In this document: piece after piece, positions 8,449 through 16,975 of the stretch
Position numbering within the stretch: position 1 is the stretch's first letter
How the letters are laid out: every line of letters begins with the position of its first letter
NCBI GenBank assembly: GCA_018992685.1
Contig: JACVGT010000004.1
Location: 1 to 42,215, forward strand
Reading direction: 5' to 3'
Source: Theionarchaea archaeon
GTDB lineage: Archaea > Methanobacteriota_B > Thermococci > Methanofastidiosales > SZ-28-30
Length of the DNA: 42,215 bases
Notes under the pieces: generated by a model
What the model was told of the DNA's origin: nothing
The model's input: the letters and a program-made list of their open reading frames with translations, nothing else
The model's database searches: none
Program-made: the position numbers and the translations under genes

Positions 8449-8532
8449 AACACCCCTAGTTATAACTCACCTATATCCTTATAAGCTTTTCTGACTAATC
8501 ATTAACTTTAACTAACATGTATAACCGAAAGC

Positions 8533-8563
8533 TTTATATAGTATTGATTATCAATAATGATTA
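8533..8563 (+). promoter_or_regulatory. Orphan promoter with overlapping palindromes
   Basis: TTTATATAG at 8533-8541 is a good TATA element with a predicted start near 8562. Between them lies ATTGAT-T-ATCAAT (8543-8555), then TAATGATTA (8555-8563), which is the reverse complement of TAATCATTA at 8496-8504. Such placement fits a repressor site. No large gene follows on the plus strand; only a 12-codon frame begins at 8565. Confidence 0.45.
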
Positions 8564-8568
8564 GATGG

Positions 8569-8581
8569 GATTTCCCCTTCC
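8569..8581 (+). repeat. Short direct repeat, copy 2
   Basis: Second copy of GATTTCCCCTTCC, directly after the orphan promoter's predicted start site. Confidence 0.4.
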
Positions 8582-8683
8582 GCCATATTCTTTCCTCCTA
8601 TGAGTCTGCTTTTAGCACAAAACACGATCCGGGGTAATCCCATTAATACCTTTTGAGGTAGGAGAGAAATGCGGGGTCGAGTA

Positions 8684-8696
8684 AGGAGGCATAAGG
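8684..8696 (+). repeat. Short direct repeat AGGAGGCATAAGG, copy 2
   Basis: Second copy of the 13-base motif first seen at 8436-8448. Confidence 0.4.
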
Positions 8697-8708
8697 GATC
8701 ACCCAAAC

Positions 8709-8737
8709 GGGAAGGAGGGATCTTCCCTCCTCTTCCC
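8709..8737 (-). terminator. Strong hairpin after the M20 gene
   Basis: GGAGGGA (8714-8720), a three-base loop and TCCCTCC (8724-8730) form a GC-rich stem, extended after a small bulge by GGGAA/TTCCC. It lies about 20 bases beyond the minus-strand M20 stop, so it probably ends or protects that transcript. Confidence 0.45.
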
Positions 8738-8755
8738 CAGAATAGGTGCTTTTTT

Positions 8756-9769
8756 CTAAGGTGAAGGAGAGATTCTCTTGAAGTATTCAGTATAGATTTT
8801 TTCTGCTTTCTTGACCTGGTCAATATTCACGTATTCGTTCTTCTGGTGGGCCATTTCCTGTTCTCCAGGGCCGAAAATGACAACGGGGGCAGGAGGTGAG
8901 AATTTGATGGCCTCAGTGGCGAAGTAGCAGGTGCATGCTCCTGAAGCCAGTTCTAGAAGGATTTGAATCTCTTTTCTGGCACTATCAATAGAGATGGGAG
9001 GAAGATCGTACTTCACTGTTAAAGGCAACTCTGTCAGGATTTCCATGTTCTGGATTACATCCTCTTTTTTCATGGTAGGGGGGTACCTGACATCGAATTG
9101 GACCGTGCAGGTGTCTGCAGTGACGTTAATTTGTGAGCCACCTTCTATCAATCCGACATTGATGGTCATTCCTTCTTTTTGTGTGTAGGGAGTAACGGAA
9201 TTGAGGTGCTTCACCATGGAAAGTATAGCGTTATCACCTATCCAGGGCATACTCCCATGGGAGGGTTTTCCTTTGACTGTACCTTCGAGCCAGAGAACTC
9301 CCTTTTCTCCCGTTCCTACCTTAAGGCCTGTGGGCTCACCCACCAGAACAATGGGAGCTTTTCTTAGAGCGTCTGTTCTGGCCAGGTCTTCAGCTCCTTT
9401 CATTCCTATTTCTTCGTCTGTTGTAAAGGCTATACTGAAAGGGACATCATCTCTGAGTGTTTCAGCAGTTGCAATCATGGCGGCGCATCCTGATTTCATG
9501 TCAGTGCTTCCTCTGCCGTAAAGGTTACCATTGATGATCTGCCCCTGTTCATAGTCCCACTCGCCCATAACGACCGTATCCAGATGACCAGAGAAAACAG
9601 GGCCTCCAGCACCGAATTCAGCCAGAATTGCCGGTTTCTGTTCTGGACCGCATTGTGTGATGTGAGCACCAAGATCAGTGAGCATATCTGTGACATGAGA
9701 AATGATAGGTCTCCCGTCAGTGTGGCTTTCAATAGCGATGAGCTCCTTGAGTACATTAACGACATCCAT
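8756..9769 (-). CDS. M20 family deacylase (ArgE/DapE-like)
   Basis: A 337-residue zinc amidohydrolase of the ArgE/DapE/CPG2 group, which cleaves N-acyl groups from amino acids or related compounds. The metal site is visible: His62 and Asp64 in SGHLDTV, Asp90 in GRGSTDMKSG, the catalytic Glu and its neighbour in TTDEEIG (119-120), and Glu145 in GEPTGLK. The lid domain lies near residues 160-270 (KPSHGSMPW). A late zinc-ligand His is expected near MAHQKNEYV. A minus-strand TATA around 9798-9785 lies about 25 bases before the ATG, so the gene appears leaderless. It stands alone, so the substrate (acetylornithine, succinyl-diaminopimelate or other) cannot be named. Confidence 0.83.
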   Translation of the reverse strand: MDVVNVLKELIAIESHTDGRPIISHVTDMLTDLGAHITQCGPEQKPAILAEFGAGGPVFSGHLDTVVMGEWDYEQGQIINGNLYGRGSTDMKSGCAAMIATAETLRDDVPFSIAFTTDEEIGMKGAEDLARTDALRKAPIVLVGEPTGLKVGTGEKGVLWLEGTVKGKPSHGSMPWIGDNAILSMVKHLNSVTPYTQKEGMTINVGLIEGGSQINVTADTCTVQFDVRYPPTMKKEDVIQNMEILTELPLTVKYDLPPISIDSARKEIQILLELASGACTCYFATEAIKFSPPAPVVIFGPGEQEMAHQKNEYVNIDQVKKAEKIYTEYFKRISPSP

Positions 9770-9867
9770 AGGGCATACACTGATCTATAGAATATATGTC
9801 TTTTTCCATCTACCCAAGGGGAAGGTCCACCTGATGACCACACTCTCTCTGAAGAGTCTGAATAGGA

Positions 9868-10365
9868 TTAATGCTCGATCTTGTCATGGAGCAGCTTCTC
9901 GAATGCTGCAGCATCCTCGGGTGAAAAGGCTTTCTGGGATATGACAGTGAATGTTATAGCCGAGAAAGAGAGGAGATAGTAGCCTGAAACAACTCTGGAA
10001 GCGATAACGCCGTTCCACTTCATTTTGCTCAGGCCACGTTCTGTCTCCATGGAAATGTCACCATCATCGAAAGTGTACGAAGTAGGAAGAAAGAACGAAG
10101 AATTCTTGGAAGTATAGGCAAGATACACGGCACTCACAACGACAGTGAGTGTATGGAACAGCATCAGGCTCCAGATAACAAGAAGAAGGCACAAAGGGGC
10201 ATCTGTGACACGGAAGAGGTACGTTGCTATCACTAACATAGTCAGGGCGAAAGGAGTCCCCCAGGACTTGAAGGCTAGGATCAGGTTGATTTTCATATAT
10301 GCTGGTTTTGTCAATACGCTTTTTACTGTAATAGGCAGATCATGAGATGTCCGAATTTGATCCAT
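9868..10365 (-). CDS. YcxB-like membrane protein
   Basis: A 165-residue protein with two hydrophobic segments (about residues 36-50 and 56-85) followed by a soluble domain with YTFDDGDISMETERGLSKMKWNGV and ISQKAFSPEDAAAFEKLL. That pattern of a strand-rich PH-like domain after two helices, with the late helix beginning at a Ser-Pro-Glu, is typical of YcxB-like proteins, whose function is not known. A weak minus-strand TATA (CCTTAAG near 10390) would make the ATG leaderless. A later Met at residue 24 is an alternative start. Confidence 0.6.
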   Translation of the reverse strand: MDQIRTSHDLPITVKSVLTKPAYMKINLILAFKSWGTPFALTMLVIATYLFRVTDAPLCLLLVIWSLMLFHTLTVVVSAVYLAYTSKNSSFFLPTSYTFDDGDISMETERGLSKMKWNGVIASRVVSGYYLLSFSAITFTVISQKAFSPEDAAAFEKLLHDKIEH

Positions 10366-10603
10366 GCCTTTGTTCGTACGTACCTCTCTTAAGGCTATGT
10401 CTTATTTCCTCGATATGGCAGCATATGTGGACATAATTTCAGGGCATGGGAAGAAGATGTACTCAGGGATTTCTGAGAGCGGTGGAAGAATATCTATTAG
10501 AAGAAAACGGAAATGTCAAGAATTCTTATATTTGAGCAGCAATACTCTTTATAATAACAAATAGGCAATGGGAGACAGATCAGGTGCCAGCCCTGGGTGC
10601 AAC

Positions 10604-10634
10604 CTTTTAAAAGGGCACTTGATATTACTCCCCA
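10604..10634 (+). promoter_or_regulatory. Promoter of the MFS gene, leaderless
   Basis: CTTTTAAAAG at 10604-10613 is a TATA element whose centre lies about 25 bases before the ATG at 10634. This favours 10634 over the upstream in-frame ATG at 10568. Confidence 0.5.
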
Positions 10635-11812
10635 TGCTGGATGAACTGCGCAGCTTCAGCAGAAATGCTGCACTGTTTCTCGTTTCAGTAAGCATATCTT
10701 CTGTAGGTACAGGTATATTCTACCTGGTATTCAATATCTATGTTACTGAAGGCCTCCATTATTCAGAATACTTTCTGGGGGTGCTCTTATCTGCCAGTTC
10801 TATCTCTGCAGCAGTGTTCTCGCTTCCCGGGGGCATCCTGGGAGACAGGGTTGGAAGGAAACGCTGCATAATCTTAGGGACAGCTATTGTGGCACTGTCC
10901 ATGGGCGGATTAATTCGGTTCACCTCACAGACTGTTCTGGTGGCAATGAATGCCCTCCTGGGATTTGGAAGCACTCTGAACTATGTGTCATTTGCTCCTT
11001 TCATGATGGAAAATGCGACCCAGAAGGGACGAGTGCATTTATTCAGTGTCCAGGCTGCCCTGAACATATTGGGGTATACCCTGGGTGCATATCTGGGCGG
11101 GACGTTCCCTTCCCTGCTCAACGGTGACCAGACAGGTGCTCTAAGGACTACCCTTTTGATAGGGATGCTCCTGTGTTGCACAGCAGTCTTTCCGCTCCTG
11201 ATGTTACAGGAGGAGAGGAAGAGAACCATGTTTTCCACGAGAATTGTGGTCAGCCGGGCCTTGTTGAAGCGATTCCTCATAACTAATGTACTCATCGGGT
11301 TTGGCGCAGGGCTCATCGTTCCTTTCTTCAACATCTTCTTCAGGGTGAGAATGCAGGCTAGCATGGAGGTAATTGGACTCATTTTTGCCATTGGCAATGT
11401 CACTATGGGCATAGCCACATTTGTCGCCGCTCCTCTGGCATCAAGGTGGGGAAAGGTTCGTTCAATCGTTTTGACAGAGCTGGGGTCACTGCCTTTCCTG
11501 TTGATGATTGCATATTCTCCCCGGCTCGAACTGGTCACCGTGGGATTCATTGCCCGAGGGGCTCTTATGAACATGGGAAATCCTATCAGTTCTGCTTTCT
11601 TAATGGAGAATATGAAGGAGGAAGAGAGAGCGACTGCCAATGGGATTGTCATGGCTGGATGGAACGGGTCCTGGGCTGTTTCGAACGTTGCAGCAGGCAA
11701 CCTCATGAGTCGGGGTATGTACGAACTGCCTTTTCTGATAACCAGTGCGCTGTACACCATTTCCAGTGTATTGTACTATGTGTTCTTCAGATCACTTGAA
11801 AAAACTCACTAG
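10634..11812 (+). CDS. MFS transporter
   Basis: A 392-residue major facilitator superfamily protein with about twelve hydrophobic segments. The loop between helices 2 and 3 holds the family motif as GGILGDRVGRKR, and a second-half counterpart is APLASRWGKVRS. The frame extends upstream to 10568, but the extra 22 residues are hydrophilic and the TATA spacing supports 10634, where MLDELRSFSRNAALF leads straight into helix 1. No operon partner is close, and the transported compound is unknown. Distinct from the exporter at 34529. Confidence 0.85.
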   Translation: MLDELRSFSRNAALFLVSVSISSVGTGIFYLVFNIYVTEGLHYSEYFLGVLLSASSISAAVFSLPGGILGDRVGRKRCIILGTAIVALSMGGLIRFTSQTVLVAMNALLGFGSTLNYVSFAPFMMENATQKGRVHLFSVQAALNILGYTLGAYLGGTFPSLLNGDQTGALRTTLLIGMLLCCTAVFPLLMLQEERKRTMFSTRIVVSRALLKRFLITNVLIGFGAGLIVPFFNIFFRVRMQASMEVIGLIFAIGNVTMGIATFVAAPLASRWGKVRSIVLTELGSLPFLLMIAYSPRLELVTVGFIARGALMNMGNPISSAFLMENMKEEERATANGIVMAGWNGSWAVSNVAAGNLMSRGMYELPFLITSALYTISSVLYYVFFRSLEKTH

Positions 11813-11973
11813 GCAGGCCTCCTGCAGATCTCGAGGCAGATTCCATGGGTGAATTTTTCGATCCCCATTGTGATTCATAGGTGGGTCTGCAAAAATATTG
11901 GATGGCTTAGAGTACTTCAATAATGGATATGCAAGATGATCACGCGGTCAGAAAGTAGCATGGTGAGAGCAAA

Positions 11974-12014
11974 GGTTATAAGATTGGAATCCAACACAAT
12001 GGTAACAGAGGTGA
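11974..12014 (+). promoter_or_regulatory. Promoter and ribosome site of the TPR gene
   Basis: GGTTATAAGA at 11974-11983 predicts a start near 12004. GAGGTGA at 12008-12014 lies five bases before the ATG at 12020. Confidence 0.5.
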
Positions 12015-12019
12015 ACTAA

Positions 12020-13372
12020 ATGAAGACTCTGATTGGTATGATCCTGGGCGTACTCATTATTGGGAATATATGGTTCTATCCTCTTGTGGCCACTGGAGAA
12101 AGATTTGAGGACAGCTATTATGTATGGAACTTCGATATTGATCAATCCGGAATGGTTCACGTGGAAGTGGAATTTCACATTTTTGCAGTCCCTTTCAGGA
12201 TGACGACATGGGAACTAAGCTACGATAGAAAATGGGGAGACAAAATGACAAATATCGAGGCACAAGAAAAGACTGGTGAGGATATAAAGGTAGAAATGAA
12301 GCAATACAGTGAGACAGTTCAGTATTCTTACCGATTCAGACCGAAAAGCGCAGGTGAAGACATAGAATTCACTGTCGAATATGATCTGGAAGACGGTCTC
12401 ATCGAGATTGTGGACGAGGTTTCATATTTTGAGTTCTGGTGGACATCTGGAGAAAATTTCATGCACTTTCTTACCGATGTCTATCTGCCTGCTGGCAGTG
12501 AAGTGCTGTTCATCAGTGAGCTGGAGCCCCAAGAGGTAAGCGGGAGGACCAAACCCATAGTTCACTTTGAGGGGAAGACAAAAGGCATGGGAGTACGAAA
12601 TGGGATTGGAGTAGCGTTCTCTGAAGTGGGTAAATCGAATTTGGAGGAAGGTGATGGGGCCTACAATGCCGAAGAGTATGTAGAAGCCAGGTCGTATTAT
12701 GAGGAAGCCCTGGCCTTTTATGAGGGTATAAATCCTTTTTATGGTATGGGGAGCGATGAGTACTTTGGAGAGTTATCAGAAGAGTTTGATGTACTGATAC
12801 AGCCCACGTACATGGGATTTTCCTCTGTGTCTGCCTACACACAGGTCTTGGAAAACCTCAGGGATAAGATAGAAATGTGCCAGGAAAAGGCGGAAGAGAA
12901 AACAAGAGAGGCAGATACGCTGTTTTCTGAAGGCAAGGCCTTGTTTGAAGAAAAGAAGTATGAGGGAGCCCTGGAGACCTTTCAGAAAGCCCAGGAATTA
13001 TATCGTTCTCAGGGGGAGAGCGAGAAGGCGGAATTATGTCAGCAATACAGTGACATGTGTTCTGGATTTATTGAGGAGCAAAGGAAGAGGGAGGAGGCCA
13101 ACAGGCTACTTGGGGAAGGGATTGCCTACTCTGAGCAGGGAGATTGTGGATTGGCCGTGGAGAAGTTAGAACAGGCTTTGTCTCTGTATGAGGAATTAGG
13201 TGATGAGGAGAAAGCGCAGGAATGTACGGACAGAATACAATCTTGTGAAGGCCAGGAAGAGGAGGAATCTGAAGACGGTGGATTCTGCTTGGGGAGTACG
13301 TTCATTCTGCTTGGGTTAGGACTACTCATGTTCAGTAAGAAGCGGACACAGGGCAGATCTGCTCACGACTAG
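12020..13372 (+). CDS. Exported, membrane-anchored TPR protein
   Basis: A 450-residue protein with an N-terminal signal or anchor segment (residues about 1-26), a beta-rich domain with many Trp, Tyr and Glu residues (about 30-200), then TPR-like helical repeats (YNAEEYVEARSYYEEALAFYEG, KYEGALETFQKAQELY, GDCGLAVEKLEQALSLYEEL). It ends with an acidic stretch, a GGFCLGS segment, one transmembrane helix and a basic tail, so most of the protein should lie outside the cell. No enzymatic motif was recognised. Its last 50 or so codons have a near copy at 23338-23475, beyond RiPP cluster 1. Confidence 0.75.
   Translation: MKTLIGMILGVLIIGNIWFYPLVATGERFEDSYYVWNFDIDQSGMVHVEVEFHIFAVPFRMTTWELSYDRKWGDKMTNIEAQEKTGEDIKVEMKQYSETVQYSYRFRPKSAGEDIEFTVEYDLEDGLIEIVDEVSYFEFWWTSGENFMHFLTDVYLPAGSEVLFISELEPQEVSGRTKPIVHFEGKTKGMGVRNGIGVAFSEVGKSNLEEGDGAYNAEEYVEARSYYEEALAFYEGINPFYGMGSDEYFGELSEEFDVLIQPTYMGFSSVSAYTQVLENLRDKIEMCQEKAEEKTREADTLFSEGKALFEEKKYEGALETFQKAQELYRSQGESEKAELCQQYSDMCSGFIEEQRKREEANRLLGEGIAYSEQGDCGLAVEKLEQALSLYEELGDEEKAQECTDRIQSCEGQEEEESEDGGFCLGSTFILLGLGLLMFSKKRTQGRSAHD
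13220..13335 (+). repeat. 116-base direct repeat, left copy (3' end of TPR gene)
   Basis: It aligns without gaps to 23347-23462; by eye there are about 11 mismatches, roughly 90 percent identity. This copy sits inside the intact TPR gene. The pair encloses RiPP cluster 1. Confidence 0.85.
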
Positions 13373-13864
13373 AGAGGAACCTTCATACTGGCACGCAGAT
13401 GGGCTTTTTTCTGCCCCGTGCTTTCCGAACACCTCGATAGGGCATTGATACTCTGCACCAAGAGAGTGACAGGACAGGAAAACAGGCGCCTAACGGTTTC
13501 GGGAGTTCTACAGAATTCTCTTGCATTTTTGAGATTAGCTACGAGTTGCCTCTTTATGGCTCGGTTTCGCCAATCGCACGGATCCTTCTGATTTTTGCAC
13601 ATGGAAGCTGCAAGAAATCAAATGGATCTACATGAGGGGAGTTCGTCCTATTTCTTCTTGTGCACCTCTCTTTCTTGGAAATGGCTCGAATGTGGAGTTT
13701 GGCCTGATATATATGCAGGTTTGGACTGTGAGGAGTCTGATTTCTCAAGAAGAATGAAATGACTGTAAACTGTGCACCCATGGATAGTGGAATTGCTTTC
13801 CCTTCGTTGAAAAATCATCCAGACAGAGAATCGTGCAATACCACAAGAAAAAGATTAGCAAACA
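13373..13864. other. Intergenic region before RiPP cluster 1
   Basis: It holds an imperfect hairpin just after the TPR gene (GCACG near 13391 with CGTGC near 13427, enclosing a GGGCTTTTTT run), which may end that transcript. Frames here on both strands lack ribosome sites and do not resemble known proteins. No further precursor peptide was found. Confidence 0.35.
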
Positions 13865-13955
13865 TTTATAAATACTGGAACGATACAGATGGTGCTACTC
13901 AGAGATATTCCATCGATGAGGAAATACTGAATTGGCATAAACCACCAAGGAGGTG
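13865..13955 (+). promoter_or_regulatory. Promoter and ribosome site of RiPP cluster 1
   Basis: TTTATAAAT at 13865-13873 is a strong TATA element predicting a start near 13894 and a leader of about 68 bases. AAGGAGGTG at 13947-13955 is an almost perfect Shine-Dalgarno site six bases before the ATG at 13962. Confidence 0.65.
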
Positions 13956-13961
13956 TTGTAC

Positions 13962-14156
13962 ATGAGAATGGAATCGTTGAATGAACCAAACCTTTTGGGA
14001 ATTGAATCAGTGGACACGCCCGGATGGGATGGCATAGCTGTGGAAGACATTTCTTCGCCCTCGGCAACACCCGTTATGGTAAATCCAACGGGAAAATGTG
14101 GGGGCTGTGCGTGCGGATGCTTCGTTGTCAATTGCATGGGCCTTTCCGCATGCTGA
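13962..14156 (+). CDS. Six-cysteine RiPP precursor peptide
   Basis: A 64-residue peptide with a Cys-free, acidic leader (residues 1-44, with DGIAVEDISSPSATP) and a core CGGCACGCFVVNCMGLSAC at residues 46-64. Cys lie at 46, 49, 51, 53, 58 and 64, the last being the final residue. A near-perfect Shine-Dalgarno site sets the ATG at 13962. Three SPASM radical SAM genes and a PqqD-radical SAM fusion follow directly, so this is the probable substrate for thioether (sactipeptide or ranthipeptide-like) cross-linking. Such bridges join Cys sulfur to an alpha or side-chain carbon of another residue. No match to a named RiPP could be made from memory; the SCIFF family also has six Cys but a different layout. 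A metal-binding mini-protein is a less likely alternative. Confidence 0.78.
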   Translation: MRMESLNEPNLLGIESVDTPGWDGIAVEDISSPSATPVMVNPTGKCGGCACGCFVVNCMGLSAC

Positions 14157-14202
14157 GGCGACTCCAGGATTTCTGCAACACTGCCGATAGGAGGGCTAAA
14201 AA

Positions 14203-15567
14203 GTGCACCAATCGCGACTTAACACACTCGTGAAGGTAGGTGCGGACGAGTATCTACTTTTTAATCAAGTGACGGGAAATCTTGCCCTTGTCGACAAGGA
14301 AGTTGTTGACTTCCTTGAAATCCCGGACAATGAGGGCAATCCCGTTTCTTTTCTTTTGAAAGAGAAGGGGTTTCTCATTGAAGATGACATCGTTGAGGAT
14401 GCAGACTACTTGTGTTCTGTTCCCAAGGAGAAAGGGGAATCTCTCTTGAGGCATATCATCGTTGTCACGTATCAATGCAATCTGAGATGCTCGTACTGCT
14501 ACCAGGATGATGTGCTTTCCACACATCCTGCTGGATGGGAAACACGGGTATTGACAAGGCACCTGGTAGACGACCTGTACGACGCGATACTCTCTGCAGA
14601 GAACATCCTGTCGCACACAGGAAGCCACATTGTACTGTATGGTGGTGAGCCTTTTCTATTTCAAAACAGAGAAATTGTGGAATACATATTGAAGAAAGGA
14701 AAGGACCTTGGTTACACATTTAGAGCGATAACCAACGGAACACAGGTGGAAGCATTTGTTGACATGTTCAGAGAATATGATGTACATTCTCTTTCCATAA
14801 CACTGGATGGTCCGAAAGATATTCATGATTCTCGTCGATCAAAAGCGAATGGTAAAGGTACATTTGATGATATTATAGCCAACATTGAGATTTTGCTGAA
14901 AAATGATATTCATACTAGAATTCGAACCAATATCGATGAACAGAACCTGAAACACCTGCCACAGCTCTTGAGATTCTTTGAAGAAAGAGAATGGGATGAT
15001 AATCCATATATTGACCTCTTGTTCGCCTTTACCAGGCAGAGGAATCAAAAAGAGGTGCAGAATATTCCACAGAGTTTTTCTGAATTCCTTGCACTTCTCG
15101 AGCGTATGGATGTTGGCAAAGACCCGTGGCTGCGAGATGTGATCCTGGATCTCCTCTCAGGAACCACGCTGGCGAAGGCTATCCTTGGAAGATCACAACC
15201 ATCTAAATCCACCTCCTGGCAGTGTCCAGCAGTTGGACATGACCTGGCATATGATCCATATGGAAACATCTACGTGTGCCAACAAGTTCTTGGAAATGAG
15301 GTTCACAGTGTGGGACGGTATTCTCCCACATTTGAGTTGACCAAGAACTTTGGACAGTGGCAAGACAGGACTCTTGTTAATTTACCACGGTGTCTGGAAT
15401 GTGAATATGCATCACTCTGTGGTGGTGGATGTCCTATTTCGGCATTCAACACGTCCGGGACAATAATGGAGCCCTCACAGTCCCAGTGCAAGAGTGTGGA
15501 AGCCTACGTACATGAAGTCATTCCGCAACTTTACAGGATGGTTAAGAGAGGGTTCTTCCATGAGTAA
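14203..15567 (+). CDS. Radical SAM/SPASM peptide maturase A
   Basis: A 454-residue enzyme with a short N-terminal domain (VGADEYLLFNQVTGNLALVD, like the recognition region of peptide-maturase radical SAM enzymes), a radical SAM barrel with Cys92-X3-Cys96-X2-Cys99 (QCNLRCSYCY), GGEPFLF and TNGTQ strands, and a SPASM region for extra Fe-S clusters (CLECEYASLCGGGC and neighbouring Cys). It should form thioether links on the precursor by hydrogen abstraction from SAM-derived radical chemistry. Start is a GTG with AGGAGGG seven bases before it. It is the first of three tandem paralogues and lies 46 bases after the precursor gene. Confidence 0.85.
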   Translation: MHQSRLNTLVKVGADEYLLFNQVTGNLALVDKEVVDFLEIPDNEGNPVSFLLKEKGFLIEDDIVEDADYLCSVPKEKGESLLRHIIVVTYQCNLRCSYCYQDDVLSTHPAGWETRVLTRHLVDDLYDAILSAENILSHTGSHIVLYGGEPFLFQNREIVEYILKKGKDLGYTFRAITNGTQVEAFVDMFREYDVHSLSITLDGPKDIHDSRRSKANGKGTFDDIIANIEILLKNDIHTRIRTNIDEQNLKHLPQLLRFFEEREWDDNPYIDLLFAFTRQRNQKEVQNIPQSFSEFLALLERMDVGKDPWLRDVILDLLSGTTLAKAILGRSQPSKSTSWQCPAVGHDLAYDPYGNIYVCQQVLGNEVHSVGRYSPTFELTKNFGQWQDRTLVNLPRCLECEYASLCGGGCPISAFNTSGTIMEPSQSQCKSVEAYVHEVIPQLYRMVKRGFFHE

Positions 15568-16975
15568 GATGAGACCTAGCTTCTACAATGTGTCTGTCAA
15601 AGTTGATGAAGACGAGTATTTATTGATGAACCCTCTCTCAGGTTCAGTAGATGTTGTTGATAAGGACGTCATAGATTTCCTAGAATCTTTCAAAGACACT
15701 TTTCAGCGTGCAGAAGCCAAGCAAGACGTCACTCAAACCTTGAGAGCGAGGAACTACCTGACTCAGAACGATAAGGAAGAAGAAATTGAAATGATGTCCA
15801 GGAAGTGCAGAAATCTCAACCGCATCAAAAGACTCTATTCTCATCATTTCACTGTAACGTATGACTGCAATATGAGATGTGCCTATTGTTTTGAGAATCC
15901 AGTAAGACCCAGAGAAAGAACGTGCAGCAGGATACTCAGCAATAAGCAAGTGGACAAGATTTTCGACATCATTGTGAAGCTCGATTCTGATATTGAGAGG
16001 GATACTGGTGGAATCCTCTGTTTGTGGGGAGGAGAACCCTTCATGCCTGAGACAGAGGACATAGTCAGATACATCTTCAGGAAGGGAGCAGAATTGGGAT
16101 ACAAGTTTGGCTACATCAACACGAATGGGCTGGCACTCACGGAGTTTGTTGAACTGCTGGAGGAATACAAGGTTCCTCTCATCAAAGTGACGCTTGATGG
16201 TCCCCCTGACATCCATGACAGGAGAAGAAAAACAGTTGATGGCTCCGGGACCTTTGACAGAATCGTTAAAGGCATAGAAGCTCTGAGCACAACAGGGGTG
16301 AAGGTAGGTCTAAGGACCAATATTGATTCCACAAATCTAGACCATCTTCCAGCTCTCCTGGATTTTTACGAGTCTCAGGGATGGCACAAAGACTCACATT
16401 TCTCATTTGCCCTAATGCCCACATATAGTGCATGGTGGGGAGATAGAGAGCTGAGCTGGAGGGAATGCATCCAGAAAGTTGAGGCCATGACAGAAAACCA
16501 TCCGCTGATGAGTATTTTTGAGACAAAATGGGAAACCAGAATTTTTGGATACCCCCGACCTTATGTGAAGGATATCGTCTTTGGGGGGGAGTGTATTCTA
16601 CCCAATTCCCACTATTGTAACGGATTCATGGTGAATATGTTATATGATCCATACGGGGACATCTATACCTGTCTGAAACTTTCTGGTGAGCCCGAACATA
16701 AAGTAGGAGTGTACATGCCTGAGTTTCAACTGAACAAGAACTACAGGTTGTGGCAGGAACGATCAGTTTTCAACATTCCAAAATGCAGGAACTGCAGCTA
16801 TTCGCCACTGTGCCGGGGCGGAAGTGCGTATCGGGCTTATTTGAAGACAGGAGACCTCACGGAACCCCACTGTGATACATTCAAGGACTTTCTTGAAGTC
16901 TTTGTGCCCCAGCTCTACAGACAATTCAAAGAGAGACGTTCTCAAGGATCCCAGGGGGGTAAAGATGAAACCTAG
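15560..16975 (+). CDS. Radical SAM/SPASM peptide maturase B, altered SPASM
   Basis: A 471-residue paralogue of its two neighbours. It begins MSKMRPSFYN and has VDEDEYLLMNPLSGSVDVVD at the N-terminus, the cluster motif Cys103-X3-Cys107-X2-Cys110 (DCNMRCAYCF), WGGEPF, and a SPASM region. Where maturases A and C have C-X2-C-X5-C-X3-C, this one reads CRNCSYSPLCRGGS, so the last Cys is Ser. One auxiliary cluster may be missing, differently ligated or open to substrate. The ATG at 15560 overlaps gene A by eight bases, with GAGAGGG at 15546-15552; an ATG three codons later is an alternative. Confidence 0.83.
   Translation: MSKMRPSFYNVSVKVDEDEYLLMNPLSGSVDVVDKDVIDFLESFKDTFQRAEAKQDVTQTLRARNYLTQNDKEEEIEMMSRKCRNLNRIKRLYSHHFTVTYDCNMRCAYCFENPVRPRERTCSRILSNKQVDKIFDIIVKLDSDIERDTGGILCLWGGEPFMPETEDIVRYIFRKGAELGYKFGYINTNGLALTEFVELLEEYKVPLIKVTLDGPPDIHDRRRKTVDGSGTFDRIVKGIEALSTTGVKVGLRTNIDSTNLDHLPALLDFYESQGWHKDSHFSFALMPTYSAWWGDRELSWRECIQKVEAMTENHPLMSIFETKWETRIFGYPRPYVKDIVFGGECILPNSHYCNGFMVNMLYDPYGDIYTCLKLSGEPEHKVGVYMPEFQLNKNYRLWQERSVFNIPKCRNCSYSPLCRGGSAYRAYLKTGDLTEPHCDTFKDFLEVFVPQLYRQFKERRSQGSQGGKDET

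Larger units (their letters stand above)
7999..8755. other. Gene-poor region with promoters and short repeats
   Basis: This 757-base stretch between two minus-strand genes has no convincing long gene; the plus-strand frames at 8184-8417 and 8249-8437 lack ribosome sites and family resemblance. It is more AT-rich than its neighbours around 8460-8565 and holds two TATA elements (8478-8486 and 8533-8541), palindromes, two pairs of 13-base repeats and a strong hairpin near 8709-8737. It may carry a small RNA or be the remains of an inserted element. Confidence 0.4.

Noticed and set aside
10981..11760. Long minus-strand frame of 259 residues inside the MFS gene
   Set aside because: Antisense shadow of a clear transporter gene.
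13759..13965. A 68-residue plus-strand frame before the six-Cys precursor
   Set aside because: It runs through the TATA box and ribosome site of the precursor gene and has no ribosome site of its own.
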